Shown here piece by piece: positions 45,097 to 53,857 of a DNA stretch of 64,000 bases (position 1 is its first letter; each line of letters begins with the position of its first letter). Position numbers and translations under genes: made by a program. The stretch is from Flavobacterium sp. UMI-01. Lineage in GTDB: Bacteria > Bacteroidota > Bacteroidia > Flavobacteriales > Flavobacteriaceae. The DNA lies in assembly GCF_019656315.1 (NCBI RefSeq), contig NZ_BPLU01000038.1, positions 558,001 through 622,000 of the forward strand, given 5' to 3'. The notes under the pieces were generated by a model. The model had not been told where the DNA came from, did no database searches, and saw only the letters and a list, made by a program, of their open reading frames with translations.

Positions 45097-48033
45097 TTAT
45101 AATTTGATGATTTTTTTACTAATTACTTTAGATTGATCGCTTACTTTGATGATGTAATTTCCTCTTTGAAGTCCCTCTAAATTCAAGTTCAGTTCACTAG
45201 TACTATCCGATTTTTGTTCCCATACTTTTTGTCCATTCATAGCAAATATTTCCACTTTTAAATCTTTGGAATCCAAATTTGTATTGGCTAATGAAATCGT
45301 AAGATCTTTGATTACTGGATTTGGATAAATTCCTAAGTTTAATTCGTCAGTTTTAACACTCAAACTAGGGTCATAATATTCAATAACTAAAACGGGAATA
45401 TAACCCGTTGTACTCTCTTTGGATTGAAAGTCAACACCGCTAGCACTCGCTACAGGATCTTTTACTACTAAACTTATTATTTTATCACCATTATACTCTT
45501 GGGCAGTATAAGAAGAAACATCCCATTCATTCCAAGCATTTTTGGTGGTAATGCTAGCACGTTCATCTCCAAAGGACGGTTTGTTATTCCAATTAATTCC
45601 CGTTTCTGTCCAGCTATCATCGGCAACATCATACACATTTCGAACGTATTTAATAGAGTTTGTTTGATATAATTTAAGTTTAGCAGAAACTATCGGTCCT
45701 GGAATAGCACTTAAATCAAATTTTAAATAGGCATAACGACCAGCGGCAGCGGTTACCATTGCTGCTGCAGTACCATAATTAGTAGAGGCAGCAGCATCCC
45801 TCACGTACGAATCAGCCACAACATTCAAGCTCACAGTACCATTAGCTGCAGCAACCACTTGAAGATTTTGTGTTACATCAGGAGCGGCATTATAATAAGC
45901 GTCTCCTGCTTGTTTAGCCGTTATAACAGTTGTTCCTGTTCCAACAATACGGACTTTGCCTCCTACAATAGTTGCTACAGAGCTGTTAGAACTGGTATAA
46001 GTTACTCCTAAACCTGAACTTGCAGTCGCTTTAGGATCAAAATCGGCTGCCCCTAAAACTTTATGTGAAATGGTAAAAAATTTGATCGTTTGATCTTGTT
46101 TTACTATTCCCGATTGGGTCAGCACAAAATTATCCAATTTGAATGCCCCAGAGGTACCTGAAAAAGATAGTTTTAAACTTTGAACACCTTTGTTCAACAC
46201 CATATCATTGGTCACAATAAATTCTTTCCAATCAGTACTTCCTGTGGAATTGGGTGCTCCAAAAGGCACAGCAATCTCAGTGGTTTTGTCTTCTCCTGCC
46301 ACAGATATTTTGATTTTCCCACCCGCTTGTGAGGCGGCATATTTCATTTTGAAACTATACAATGCCGTTTCAGGAACCGAAATCGTGTACGTAAGCCACT
46401 CTCCCGATTCTATTCCTGTAAGGTTGATAACCCCACCACCAGAAGTTTCAATATCTACATTGTCTTTCATTCGATAAGCTCCTCCTGTATTGGATGTAGT
46501 AGCATCATGATAAACACGTCCTTCGCCTTTATTTATTGGATCATAATCAAAATTCTCAGCTTCAATAGTATTCGGCACCACATTCATGGCATACATAGGC
46601 AAATTATTCGAGTCGAAACCACTTATTGGATCACCATAACAAAAATCAGGTCTGCGCGCTGTAAGTCCGCCCCAACCTATGGCATCATTGGTCCATCCGG
46701 CTTTTTCGTAACCAGCTAACTCAATGGCTTTGTCACGTGCACGACTAATCCATTTTACTTCAGCTGGATTTTTAATTCCTCTTCCTATATAATGGGCAAG
46801 TGGCATTTCAAAAACAGGTCGACTGCTACTAAAATCACCAATCCCATCTGGGCTTATTGCTTTAGAAAACCAACGCTCTGTTCTATCAAAACGCTGAATG
46901 AATTCGCCCGATGCCACAGTAGGCGCCCAAGCAGTTGGCTGATCTGGATAAGATTGAATGGCAGAAACATTGTATCTCATATTATACTCTAACCCCAATA
47001 ACAATCTATCGTTTGCATTTGCATACAGATTAACTCCTTGATTCCATGCCATTTCAGCCATGGAGGTAAGCAATCCTATTCCAAACATGGTATGTTGTTG
47101 GTCTCTAGAGCTTTCTTGACATTGACCATTTTCCCAAATATAATTGGTCATCACTTCATTATAGCCATAATTAGGAATTGAAGTTCCCTTGACAATATTG
47201 TAATCGTCGGCATATTCATTGGAAGTAGCTGTTTTTATAGTTGTGTGCGTACTAGGCCCAGCTGGATAAGGAATATCATTCAAATGAGAACTTAAATCTC
47301 CACTAATATACTTAAGGGCACGATTGTATATTTTTTCGTTATCTAAAAATATCCCCATAGCCATCACCGTACGAAAACCTGAAAGCCCTTGATTACCATG
47401 ACGGCCCGCATCCCCTTGATACGCCATCCAGTAAAATGTTTTATTAGCTCCTGTTACTGGTGTGGTATCAGAATAGCCAGGATAGACCAACATATTTTTG
47501 AATGCTTGCAAATCGGCTGGTGCCCAACCACTGTAGGTACTTTTGATAATTTCAGCGGCTTCAATCATAATATATGCTATACCGCCACTCAATGAATCGG
47601 TACCGCCACTAGTCACAGAAGTCAGGTTACGCCACGCTTTGAATATTTCAATGGCTTTTTCGGCATGTCTGGAATCTCCTGTTATATACCAACGAATGGC
47701 ATTGTAATAGGCCGCACGAATATCACTATTCCATGCTCCTTCATTCACTCCCGAATCTCGGCCTAGCTCAGTAAAAGTTTCCTTTCCTTGCACCACATAA
47801 TTGTAACTTGATTTAGAATCGGCTACCATATTTTGATACGAAGTGTACCAAGGGTCAATCTGAGCTTCAACCATGTACTTCATTCGGTCTAAATCTGATT
47901 TTTTATGAGTGATTCCCGGATGTACAAATTGCGCTTGAAGCATATTGAAACAACACAAAGTCAGTACTCCAACCCAAAATAAGGAGTGATTTGTTGTTCT
48001 CATTAAACATTTCAATAGTAATTTTTTATTCAT
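45097..48033 (-). CDS. Alginate-lyase-fold lyase with CBM6, Ig-like, CBM96-like and T9SS domains
   Basis: A 978-residue modular protein, the longest of the family here. Signal peptide about 12-35; alginate-lyase-fold catalytic region about 37-495 with G-R-H-G-N-Q-G and Q-E-S-S-R-D-Q-Q-H; CBM6-like about 500-650 (N-T-I-E-A-E-N-F-D-Y); Ig-like repeat about 655-735 (V-T-Y-T-S-S-N-S-S-V-A); DNRLRE/CBM96-type module about 740-895 (A-D-S-Y-V-R-D, Y-L-K-F-D-L-S, W-N-N-K-P); T9SS type A domain about 900-978. CBM96 modules are known to bind alginate, which supports a uronan substrate. Catalytic part closely matches the product of the gene at 50436-48262, suggesting tandem duplication followed by domain gain. 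Confidence 0.83.
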   Translation of the reverse strand: MNKKLLLKCLMRTTNHSLFWVGVLTLCCFNMLQAQFVHPGITHKKSDLDRMKYMVEAQIDPWYTSYQNMVADSKSSYNYVVQGKETFTELGRDSGVNEGAWNSDIRAAYYNAIRWYITGDSRHAEKAIEIFKAWRNLTSVTSGGTDSLSGGIAYIMIEAAEIIKSTYSGWAPADLQAFKNMLVYPGYSDTTPVTGANKTFYWMAYQGDAGRHGNQGLSGFRTVMAMGIFLDNEKIYNRALKYISGDLSSHLNDIPYPAGPSTHTTIKTATSNEYADDYNIVKGTSIPNYGYNEVMTNYIWENGQCQESSRDQQHTMFGIGLLTSMAEMAWNQGVNLYANANDRLLLGLEYNMRYNVSAIQSYPDQPTAWAPTVASGEFIQRFDRTERWFSKAISPDGIGDFSSSRPVFEMPLAHYIGRGIKNPAEVKWISRARDKAIELAGYEKAGWTNDAIGWGGLTARRPDFCYGDPISGFDSNNLPMYAMNVVPNTIEAENFDYDPINKGEGRVYHDATTSNTGGAYRMKDNVDIETSGGGVINLTGIESGEWLTYTISVPETALYSFKMKYAASQAGGKIKISVAGEDKTTEIAVPFGAPNSTGSTDWKEFIVTNDMVLNKGVQSLKLSFSGTSGAFKLDNFVLTQSGIVKQDQTIKFFTISHKVLGAADFDPKATASSGLGVTYTSSNSSVATIVGGKVRIVGTGTTVITAKQAGDAYYNAAPDVTQNLQVVAAANGTVSLNVVADSYVRDAAASTNYGTAAAMVTAAAGRYAYLKFDLSAIPGPIVSAKLKLYQTNSIKYVRNVYDVADDSWTETGINWNNKPSFGDERASITTKNAWNEWDVSSYTAQEYNGDKIISLVVKDPVASASGVDFQSKESTTGYIPVLVIEYYDPSLSVKTDELNLGIYPNPVIKDLTISLANTNLDSKDLKVEIFAMNGQKVWEQKSDSTSELNLNLEGLQRGNYIIKVSDQSKVISKKIIKL

Positions 48034-48131
48034 AATGTTGGTTAGTTAATTATATTTTTTGCTGTTCGAATTATCTTTAATAAAGCAATCTAACAGCATA
48101 ATTTTAAGCATTATAAAAGTAATTGATATAA

Positions 48132-48192
48132 AAAAAAGCGCCTATAAACTATAGTTCATTTTTAATAAACTATGTTTTATCTGCGCTTTTTT
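48132..48192 (-). terminator. Long hairpin terminator after lyase gene 48262-50436
   Basis: Outer arms AAAAAAGCGC (48132-48141) and GCGCTTTTTT (48183-48192) with an inner paired section around TATAGTTCAT/ATAAACTATG. The T-tract follows on the minus strand, about 70 nt past the stop. Confidence 0.72.
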
Positions 48193-48261
48193 AACCCATT
48201 AAAACAAACCCAAAGCTCTTATTTTCTATTTAGGCTTATCATGTGAACAAAAAACTGTTCT

Positions 48262-50436
48262 TTATTTTTTTACTATTTTCTTAGTGACTACTTTTTCTCC
48301 GTTGTCTATTTTTACAAAATAAATACCCGAAGCCATTTTACTCATATCGATAACCGCTTCATTACCGGAGGTTTTTTTAGCATACACCTGAGTACCTGAG
48401 GCATTTACAACCGACAACATCCCATCATTCATCACAGGAAATTGCACGTTTAACAACTCAGTTACCGGACTTGGAAATACCGAAAACTCTTTAGTTGCCG
48501 TTTCCTCATCGCCATCAATTGTGATGGATTTCCCCATAGCATCCGCTGGTTTTGCAGTCGAATTTGAAATCGTAAATTTGTTCAAATTATACGAAGTTGA
48601 AGTCCCTCCTACCAAAATTTTCAAACTCTGTACGCCTTTTGTCAAAGCCACTCCTGTTTTTACGGTAAACGTTCCCCAAGTGGTAAAATTTCCTGTTGAT
48701 GGAACCGTAATAGCACCTGTTTTATCTACTCCATCAAAATAAAATTTAATGTTTCCTAATGAATTCTTGGCGGAATAGCGAATCGAAATATCATAATTCC
48801 CCGTGGTAGGAACATACAAGGTATATGTCAGCCATTCACCTGAAGTCATCCAGCCTACGTTATATCCTCCTTCGTTACACACCTGAATGTCCACATTATC
48901 ATTCGTACGGTACTGATTACCTGCATTACCAGTAGTAGTGTCGTTGTACGTACGGTCTTCTCCAATTACTGGAGAATAATCATAATTTTCTGCTTCAATA
49001 GTCCCTGGCAAAACATTCATCGCATACACAGGTAAACCTCCTGAAAAACCGCTAATAGGGTCACCATAACAACCTGCAGGCCTTCTAAAAGTAAGTCCGC
49101 CCCAGCCAATAGCATCATTGGTCCAGCCTGCTTTTTCATAACCACTAATTTCAATGGATTTATCTCTAGCACGTTGTGTCCAAAGCGCTTCTGTAGGTGT
49201 TTTAAACCCTCTTCCAATATAATGTGCCGTTGCCATTTCCCAATTCGGACGATTGGCCGTAAAATCACCTCTTCCTATTGGACTGATGGCTTTAGAATAC
49301 CAGCGGGCGGTTCTATCAAATCCTTGCAGAAAACCAGTAGGTTCCCAAGGAGTCGTTTGATCAGGATACGAATTAGCAAAAGACACATTGTATTTTAAAG
49401 AATATTCCAATCCTGTTAACAATCGGCTGCTTTGATGACCGTATAAATCTTCACCTTGATTCCATGCCATTTCAGACATCGAATTCAATAAGCCTAAAGC
49501 AAAAAGCACATGTCCTTGGTCTCTTGAGGATTCTTGACACTGTCCATTGGAATACAAATAATTGGTCATTACCTCATTGTACCCATAATCAGCAATGGAG
49601 CTGCCTACGGTGTAATTGTAAGTATCTACATATTCTGTTGAAGAAATTAAAGTAGTGCTGGTACGAGGTCCTGATGGATAAGGCAAATCATCTGAACGAT
49701 GAGGCAATCCTTTGATGTATCGTAAAGCTCTATCATACATGATTTGGTTATCTAGAAAAATTCCCATTGCCATCACCGTACGCCAACCCGAAAGCCCTTG
49801 GTTTCCGTGTCTGCCTGGATCTCCTTGGTAGGATTTCCAATAGAAGGTTGTATTGCCTGTAGGCACTGTTGTAGTAGAATAGCCAGGATATACTAACATC
49901 GCTTTGAATTTGTTGACATCAGCTGTTGCCCAACCCGAATAGGTATTCTTGATTATCTCAGCAGCTTCAACCATAATGTAGCCTACTCCGCCACTCAGCG
50001 AGTCGGTTCCATTACTGGTAACCGAAGTAAGATTAGACCAAGCATTAAAAATTTCGATAGCCTTATCCGCATGACGACTATCACCAGTGATGTACCATCT
50101 GATGGCATTGTAATAGGCTGCGCGAATATCACTATTCCAAGCACCGTAGTTTACTCCAGAATCTCGTCCTAATTCCGTAAAACTCGAATTTCCTCTTACC
50201 ACATAACTATAACTCGATTTGGAATCGGCTACCATGTTTTGGTACGAGGTGTAATAAGGTTCAATTTGGGCGGCAACCATATATTTCATTCGGTCTAAAT
50301 CGGATTTCTTATGAGAAATACCCGGATGAACAAATTGCGCTTGAGCCGAAATAGTCATTAAAAACGATAAAGCAATGCCTTTCAACGTTTTGTTTTTACT
50401 GATTAGGACCGTGAGTCCCTTCCTTTTGTTTTTCAT
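48262..50436 (-). CDS. Alginate-lyase-fold lyase with CBM6 and T9SS domains
   Basis: A 724-residue protein with signal peptide about 15-33 (ending S-A-Q-A-Q). Catalytic alginate-lyase-fold domain about 35-485 with G-R-H-G-N-Q-G and Q-E-S-S-R-D-Q-G-H; CBM6-like module about 490-635 (G-T-I-E-A-E-N-Y-D-Y, M-T-S-G-E-W-L-T-Y); T9SS type A domain about 650-724 ending K-K-I-V-K-K. It is the simplest of the four full paralogues: only one binding module and no F5/8C. The opening 200 residues are near-identical in pattern to those of its neighbour at 48033-45097. It has its own terminator and leader element, so it may be a single-gene unit. Confidence 0.83.
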   Translation of the reverse strand: MKNKRKGLTVLISKNKTLKGIALSFLMTISAQAQFVHPGISHKKSDLDRMKYMVAAQIEPYYTSYQNMVADSKSSYSYVVRGNSSFTELGRDSGVNYGAWNSDIRAAYYNAIRWYITGDSRHADKAIEIFNAWSNLTSVTSNGTDSLSGGVGYIMVEAAEIIKNTYSGWATADVNKFKAMLVYPGYSTTTVPTGNTTFYWKSYQGDPGRHGNQGLSGWRTVMAMGIFLDNQIMYDRALRYIKGLPHRSDDLPYPSGPRTSTTLISSTEYVDTYNYTVGSSIADYGYNEVMTNYLYSNGQCQESSRDQGHVLFALGLLNSMSEMAWNQGEDLYGHQSSRLLTGLEYSLKYNVSFANSYPDQTTPWEPTGFLQGFDRTARWYSKAISPIGRGDFTANRPNWEMATAHYIGRGFKTPTEALWTQRARDKSIEISGYEKAGWTNDAIGWGGLTFRRPAGCYGDPISGFSGGLPVYAMNVLPGTIEAENYDYSPVIGEDRTYNDTTTGNAGNQYRTNDNVDIQVCNEGGYNVGWMTSGEWLTYTLYVPTTGNYDISIRYSAKNSLGNIKFYFDGVDKTGAITVPSTGNFTTWGTFTVKTGVALTKGVQSLKILVGGTSTSYNLNKFTISNSTAKPADAMGKSITIDGDEETATKEFSVFPSPVTELLNVQFPVMNDGMLSVVNASGTQVYAKKTSGNEAVIDMSKMASGIYFVKIDNGEKVVTKKIVKK

Positions 50437-50451
50437 TTTTTTTGGGGTTTT

Positions 50452-50462
50452 GGTTAATTAAT
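50452..50462 (-). promoter_or_regulatory. Conserved leader element ATTAATTAACC
   Basis: Forward GGTTAATTAAT, 16 nt upstream of the ATG at 50436. One of the clearest copies of the leader element shared by the exported lyase and beta-helix genes. Function unknown. Confidence 0.4.
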
Positions 50463-50630
50463 AGGTTATTTATTTTCTTGGTTAAAATCTTCTGACTGGT
50501 TAATTTCAGAAGACTGTTTTCATTCACAAAACCGTTCCTTTTTCAAATAAAAAACAGTTGATTTTGTAAACTTTTGTTTTGTTTAGAATCACATCCAAAT
50601 AATAGTAGGGATTATCGAATGGATTTTTTA

Positions 50631-50669
50631 GGACTGGCCATTCCTCTTTTGAAAGCAAATGGCCAATCC
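50631..50669 (-). terminator. Hairpin terminator after lyase gene 50683-53331
   Basis: GGACTGGCCATT (50631-50642) pairs with AATGGCCAATCC (50658-50669), 11 of 12 Watson-Crick pairs plus one G-T. On the minus strand it is followed by TAAAAAATCC. It lies 14 nt past the stop. Confidence 0.65.
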
Positions 50670-50682
50670 AAACTAATAAGCG

Positions 50683-53331
50683 TTAGTTTTTAATCATTTT
50701 CTCGGTTCTAGCTTCGCCATTGGAAGTGATGCGAACCAAATAAATACCATTGCTCCATTGGCTTACATCAATATCCTCATGATTATGTGCAATTGTTTTC
50801 TCCAACACTAATTTTCCCGACAAGGTAAAAACCGCTAGGGATGCGCCCTCACTGTTCGTTATGGTCAATATATCCTTCACTGGATTAGGGTATATTTTCG
50901 AGGAACTCACTTGGTGTTTTGTATTCGAAAGCACTGGAATATCAACCCCATACACCTCAACTTCAGCCAACTGAATCGCTCTATCTGAGGTTTTTGAAAT
51001 TTTAACAACACTACCTACTACACCACCCGTACTGATGGTCACAGAAGGATTAGGATAAGCAGTAATCAATTTAGAATACACAACAACTCCGCTCTTGTTG
51101 ATTACTTCCACCGTAAAGTTGTTCAAGTCTTGGCTATAACTCGTTCCGCCAGTTCTATTGTAGATGGTAATCGTTTCTATTGTATAATTTGCCTGTAAAT
51201 CTACTTGCCACCATTTTAAAGTATTGGAACCATTAGTACCATGTGCAGTATGACTCACCGAGTTTCCTGCCCAAAGTCCATTGGTATTACCATCAATAGC
51301 ACGTGCTGGTACTCCATCATAAGCCGTGGTGGATTGGGTAGCGACACCACGAACTGGCGCCAAATTGATAGGATCAGGGTCAGCCGCTATTAGAGAAACG
51401 GTCATATTATTTAGTTCGAATGCGTTATTGGCACCTGAAAACAAAATCTTCATAGACTGTACTCCTTTGTTCAAATGAACACCCGTGGCAACGGTATAGT
51501 TTTTCCAATCGGTTAACCCTGTGGAATGAGAAGCTCCATAAGGAACCGCCACTTCAGCAGTTGCATCTACTCCGTTGAAATTGAATTTAATTTTTCCGTT
51601 TGCATTCACTGAGGCATAACGTATCGCAATCGCATAGGTTCCATTTGCTGGTACATTAACTGTATAGGTCAGCCATTCGCCTGATTCAATTGCTGTTAGA
51701 TTATAGCCTCCCTCTGAACAAGCTTTAATGTCAACATTCTCATCGGTGCGATAAACACCTCCAGTATTAATTGGTGTCGTATCGTGATAGGTTCTGTTTT
51801 CGCCATTGGCTGCAAAAAAATCAAAATTTTCCGCTTCAATAGTGGTAGGCAATACATTCATGGCATACACTGGAAGCCCTGAACTAAATCCGCTAATAGG
51901 ATCTCCAGCACAACCGTTAGGACGTCTGAAACTCAAACCTCCCCAACCTGGCGCATCTGTTCCGTTTCCTTTTTCATACCCTTTCGCATTAATGGCATAT
52001 TCTCTGGCTCTCGTAATCCACAAAGCCTCATTGGGTTTGTTGAATCGAACGGTAAAATGAGCCACTGGCATTTCGTAAATAGGTCTCAAAATCCCCTCTT
52101 CTCCTCTACTGTTGCGTGCTAAATCAGCTCCTACCCAAGGATTCATTTTTAATGATTTCCAACGCCCTGAACGGGTAGTATATTGGTAAAAAACAGGTGG
52201 TTCCCAAGCTGTTGTTTGGTCAGGATACGATTGCGCATAAGACAAATTATACTTGGTTGTGAATTCTAAACCTTTCAATATTCTATCGTCTAAAAAGCTA
52301 TACAAGTCTTTACCTTGATTCCATACCACCTCCATCATTTCAGCGATTGTTCCAATACCTAAGGACGAATGAATCTGGTCCCTACTGCTTTCCTGACACT
52401 GTCCATTGTCATAAATATAATGCTGGATTTGATCATCGTATCCGTAATCTTCAATAGTAGTCCCTCTACTTAACAACTGAAATTCATCGTAATATTCATT
52501 AGAAGATGCCAGAGGTGTTGGGTTTACAATCGCTGGTCCAGAAGGATAAGGAATGTCATCAGCCCTGTGAGGTAATCCTTGAATCTGACGTAAAGCACGT
52601 TCGTAAATAATTTCATTATCCAAAAAAACACCTATAGCCATAACGGTTCGCCAAGCTAACAACCCTTGGTTCCCATGCCTCCCCGGATCTCCCATAAAGG
52701 TTCTCCAATAAAAAGTAACGTTATCATTATTAATATCCGCCTGAGGTATCGTTGTATTTGAATATCCGGGATAGACCAACATATCTTTAAACGCCTGTAT
52801 GTCATTGGCAGCCCAGCCTGTATAGGTACTTTTTATAATTTCGGCGGCATTAATCAAGGGTGCTCCATACAAACCTGCACAAAGTGCTTCGGTTCCTCCT
52901 CCATAAAAATTAACTAACTTGCTCCAAGCATTTAATATTTCAACTGCTTTTTGTGCATGTCGCGTATCGCCTGTAATGTACCACATTAATGCATTTTGAT
53001 AAGCAGCCAGCGCATCTGATTCGTATTGATAGCGTTGGTGGCTCGGATTTTCTCGCGAAAGTGTGTGGTCGTTAGGGTCTTTCCTTACGGCATAATCATA
53101 ACTCGATTTGGCATCACTTTTTAGATTATTAAAAGAACTTATCCAAGGCTCTTTTTGAGCCTCAACCATATATTTCATTCGGTCTAAATCTGATTTTTTA
53201 TGCCATAAACCCGGATGGACAAACTGCGCTTGAACCGTATGGCCTATTAAAAATAATAGAATCAAATAATAGAAAGTGCTTTTTTTAAGTATAAGAGTCG
53301 TAATGGGTTTTAGAGTAATTTTTTTATTCAT
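50683..53331 (-). CDS. Alginate-lyase-fold lyase with CBM6, F5/8C and T9SS domains
   Basis: An 882-residue protein with the same module order as the one at 11020-8384: signal peptide about 18-36; alginate-lyase-fold catalytic domain about 38-490 (G-R-H-G-N-Q-G, Q-E-S-S-R-D-Q-I-H); CBM6-like about 495-650; F5/8 type C about 665-805 (N-L-A-P-V-R-G-V-A-T-Q-S-T, W-W-Q-V-D-L); T9SS type A about 810-882. After the signal peptide the usual H-P-G-I-S-H reads H-P-G-L-W-H. Its F5/8C module is closer to that of the beta-helix protein at 6123-3388 (shared H-G-T-N-G-S-N-T-L-K-W-W) than to that of its catalytic paralogue, indicating module exchange between the two families. Confidence 0.83.
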   Translation of the reverse strand: MNKKITLKPITTLILKKSTFYYLILLFLIGHTVQAQFVHPGLWHKKSDLDRMKYMVEAQKEPWISSFNNLKSDAKSSYDYAVRKDPNDHTLSRENPSHQRYQYESDALAAYQNALMWYITGDTRHAQKAVEILNAWSKLVNFYGGGTEALCAGLYGAPLINAAEIIKSTYTGWAANDIQAFKDMLVYPGYSNTTIPQADINNDNVTFYWRTFMGDPGRHGNQGLLAWRTVMAIGVFLDNEIIYERALRQIQGLPHRADDIPYPSGPAIVNPTPLASSNEYYDEFQLLSRGTTIEDYGYDDQIQHYIYDNGQCQESSRDQIHSSLGIGTIAEMMEVVWNQGKDLYSFLDDRILKGLEFTTKYNLSYAQSYPDQTTAWEPPVFYQYTTRSGRWKSLKMNPWVGADLARNSRGEEGILRPIYEMPVAHFTVRFNKPNEALWITRAREYAINAKGYEKGNGTDAPGWGGLSFRRPNGCAGDPISGFSSGLPVYAMNVLPTTIEAENFDFFAANGENRTYHDTTPINTGGVYRTDENVDIKACSEGGYNLTAIESGEWLTYTVNVPANGTYAIAIRYASVNANGKIKFNFNGVDATAEVAVPYGASHSTGLTDWKNYTVATGVHLNKGVQSMKILFSGANNAFELNNMTVSLIAADPDPINLAPVRGVATQSTTAYDGVPARAIDGNTNGLWAGNSVSHTAHGTNGSNTLKWWQVDLQANYTIETITIYNRTGGTSYSQDLNNFTVEVINKSGVVVYSKLITAYPNPSVTISTGGVVGSVVKISKTSDRAIQLAEVEVYGVDIPVLSNTKHQVSSSKIYPNPVKDILTITNSEGASLAVFTLSGKLVLEKTIAHNHEDIDVSQWSNGIYLVRITSNGEARTEKMIKN

Positions 53332-53556
53332 TCTTTGGTTGGGTTAATATAAAATTCTTTTTTTTGACATGTAATATTACACACATCATGAGAAATTAAG
53401 TATAATTTATCACTCATAATCAATAAATTATCATTCTTTTTTTAACACTTATAAAGAAGAAAAGTCAGTGATTCTAAGGCCCGACTAAACCTCTATTTCA
53501 TAGATTTGGTAGTCAGACTAAAAGTTTGCCAATGAAAACACTACAATTCCCACAGC

Positions 53557-53576
53557 CCTGCCAGCAGACAGGCAGG
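53557..53576. repeat. Palindrome CCTGCC-N8-GGCAGG
   Basis: A 6-bp perfect stem with an 8-nt loop (AGCAGACA) inside repeat copy A. Copy B has the related CCTGTC-AGCA-GACAGG with compensating changes, so the hairpin is kept although bases differ. Confidence 0.55.
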
Positions 53577-53769
53577 TTAAAATGATTCGCACAGTTTAAT
53601 CCTTTGAAACTTTATAATTCTATCTAACGCTTTTTTAGAATATTTATCAAACGCTTTTCTTAAAAAAAAAATCTACGTGAATCTGTGCAAATCTGAGTGT
53701 AAAAAATCAGCACGCAGATTTTCGAAGATAATTGTATAATCCTAAAAATTTACCGTTTTTTAAACACAA

Positions 53770-53804
53770 AAAACAGCAGCAAACGTTTCATTTACTGCTG
53801 TTTT
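53770..53804 (-). terminator. Hairpin terminator after beta-helix gene 53858-55906
   Basis: AAAACAGCAG (53770-53779) pairs with CTGCTGTTTT (53795-53804). The minus-strand exit is TTTTTTGTG. It lies 54 nt past the stop and forms the right end of repeat copy A. Confidence 0.75.
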
Positions 53805-53857
53805 AAAAATTAGATTAGGATGTCTAAATTTGTATCCTTTTTCGAAAATACTGTTTC

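Larger units (their letters stand above)
53414..53810. repeat. Long intergenic direct repeat, copy A
   Basis: About 397 bp that aligns end to end with 56026-56508. Shared landmarks: TCATAATCAATAAATTATCA at the left, ATAAAGAAGAAAAGTCA, CCCACAGCCCTG plus a CAGCAGACAGG palindrome, TTTATAATTCTATCTAAC, AATCAGCACGCAGATTT and the AACAGCAGCAAACGTTTCAT hairpin at the right. Copy A lacks about 90 bp present in copy B. The AATCTGCGTGAA / AATCAGCACGCAGATTT motifs resemble dispersed intergenic repeats common in Flavobacterium-type genomes. Confidence 0.85.
53332..53857. other. Intergenic region holding repeat copy A
   Basis: No gene. Nearly all of it is copy A (53414-53810) of a long intergenic direct repeat, including a small palindrome and a terminator. 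The strip nearest the lyase start (53332-53413) is AT-rich leader with GGTTGGGTTAAT at 53337-53348. Confidence 0.7.
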
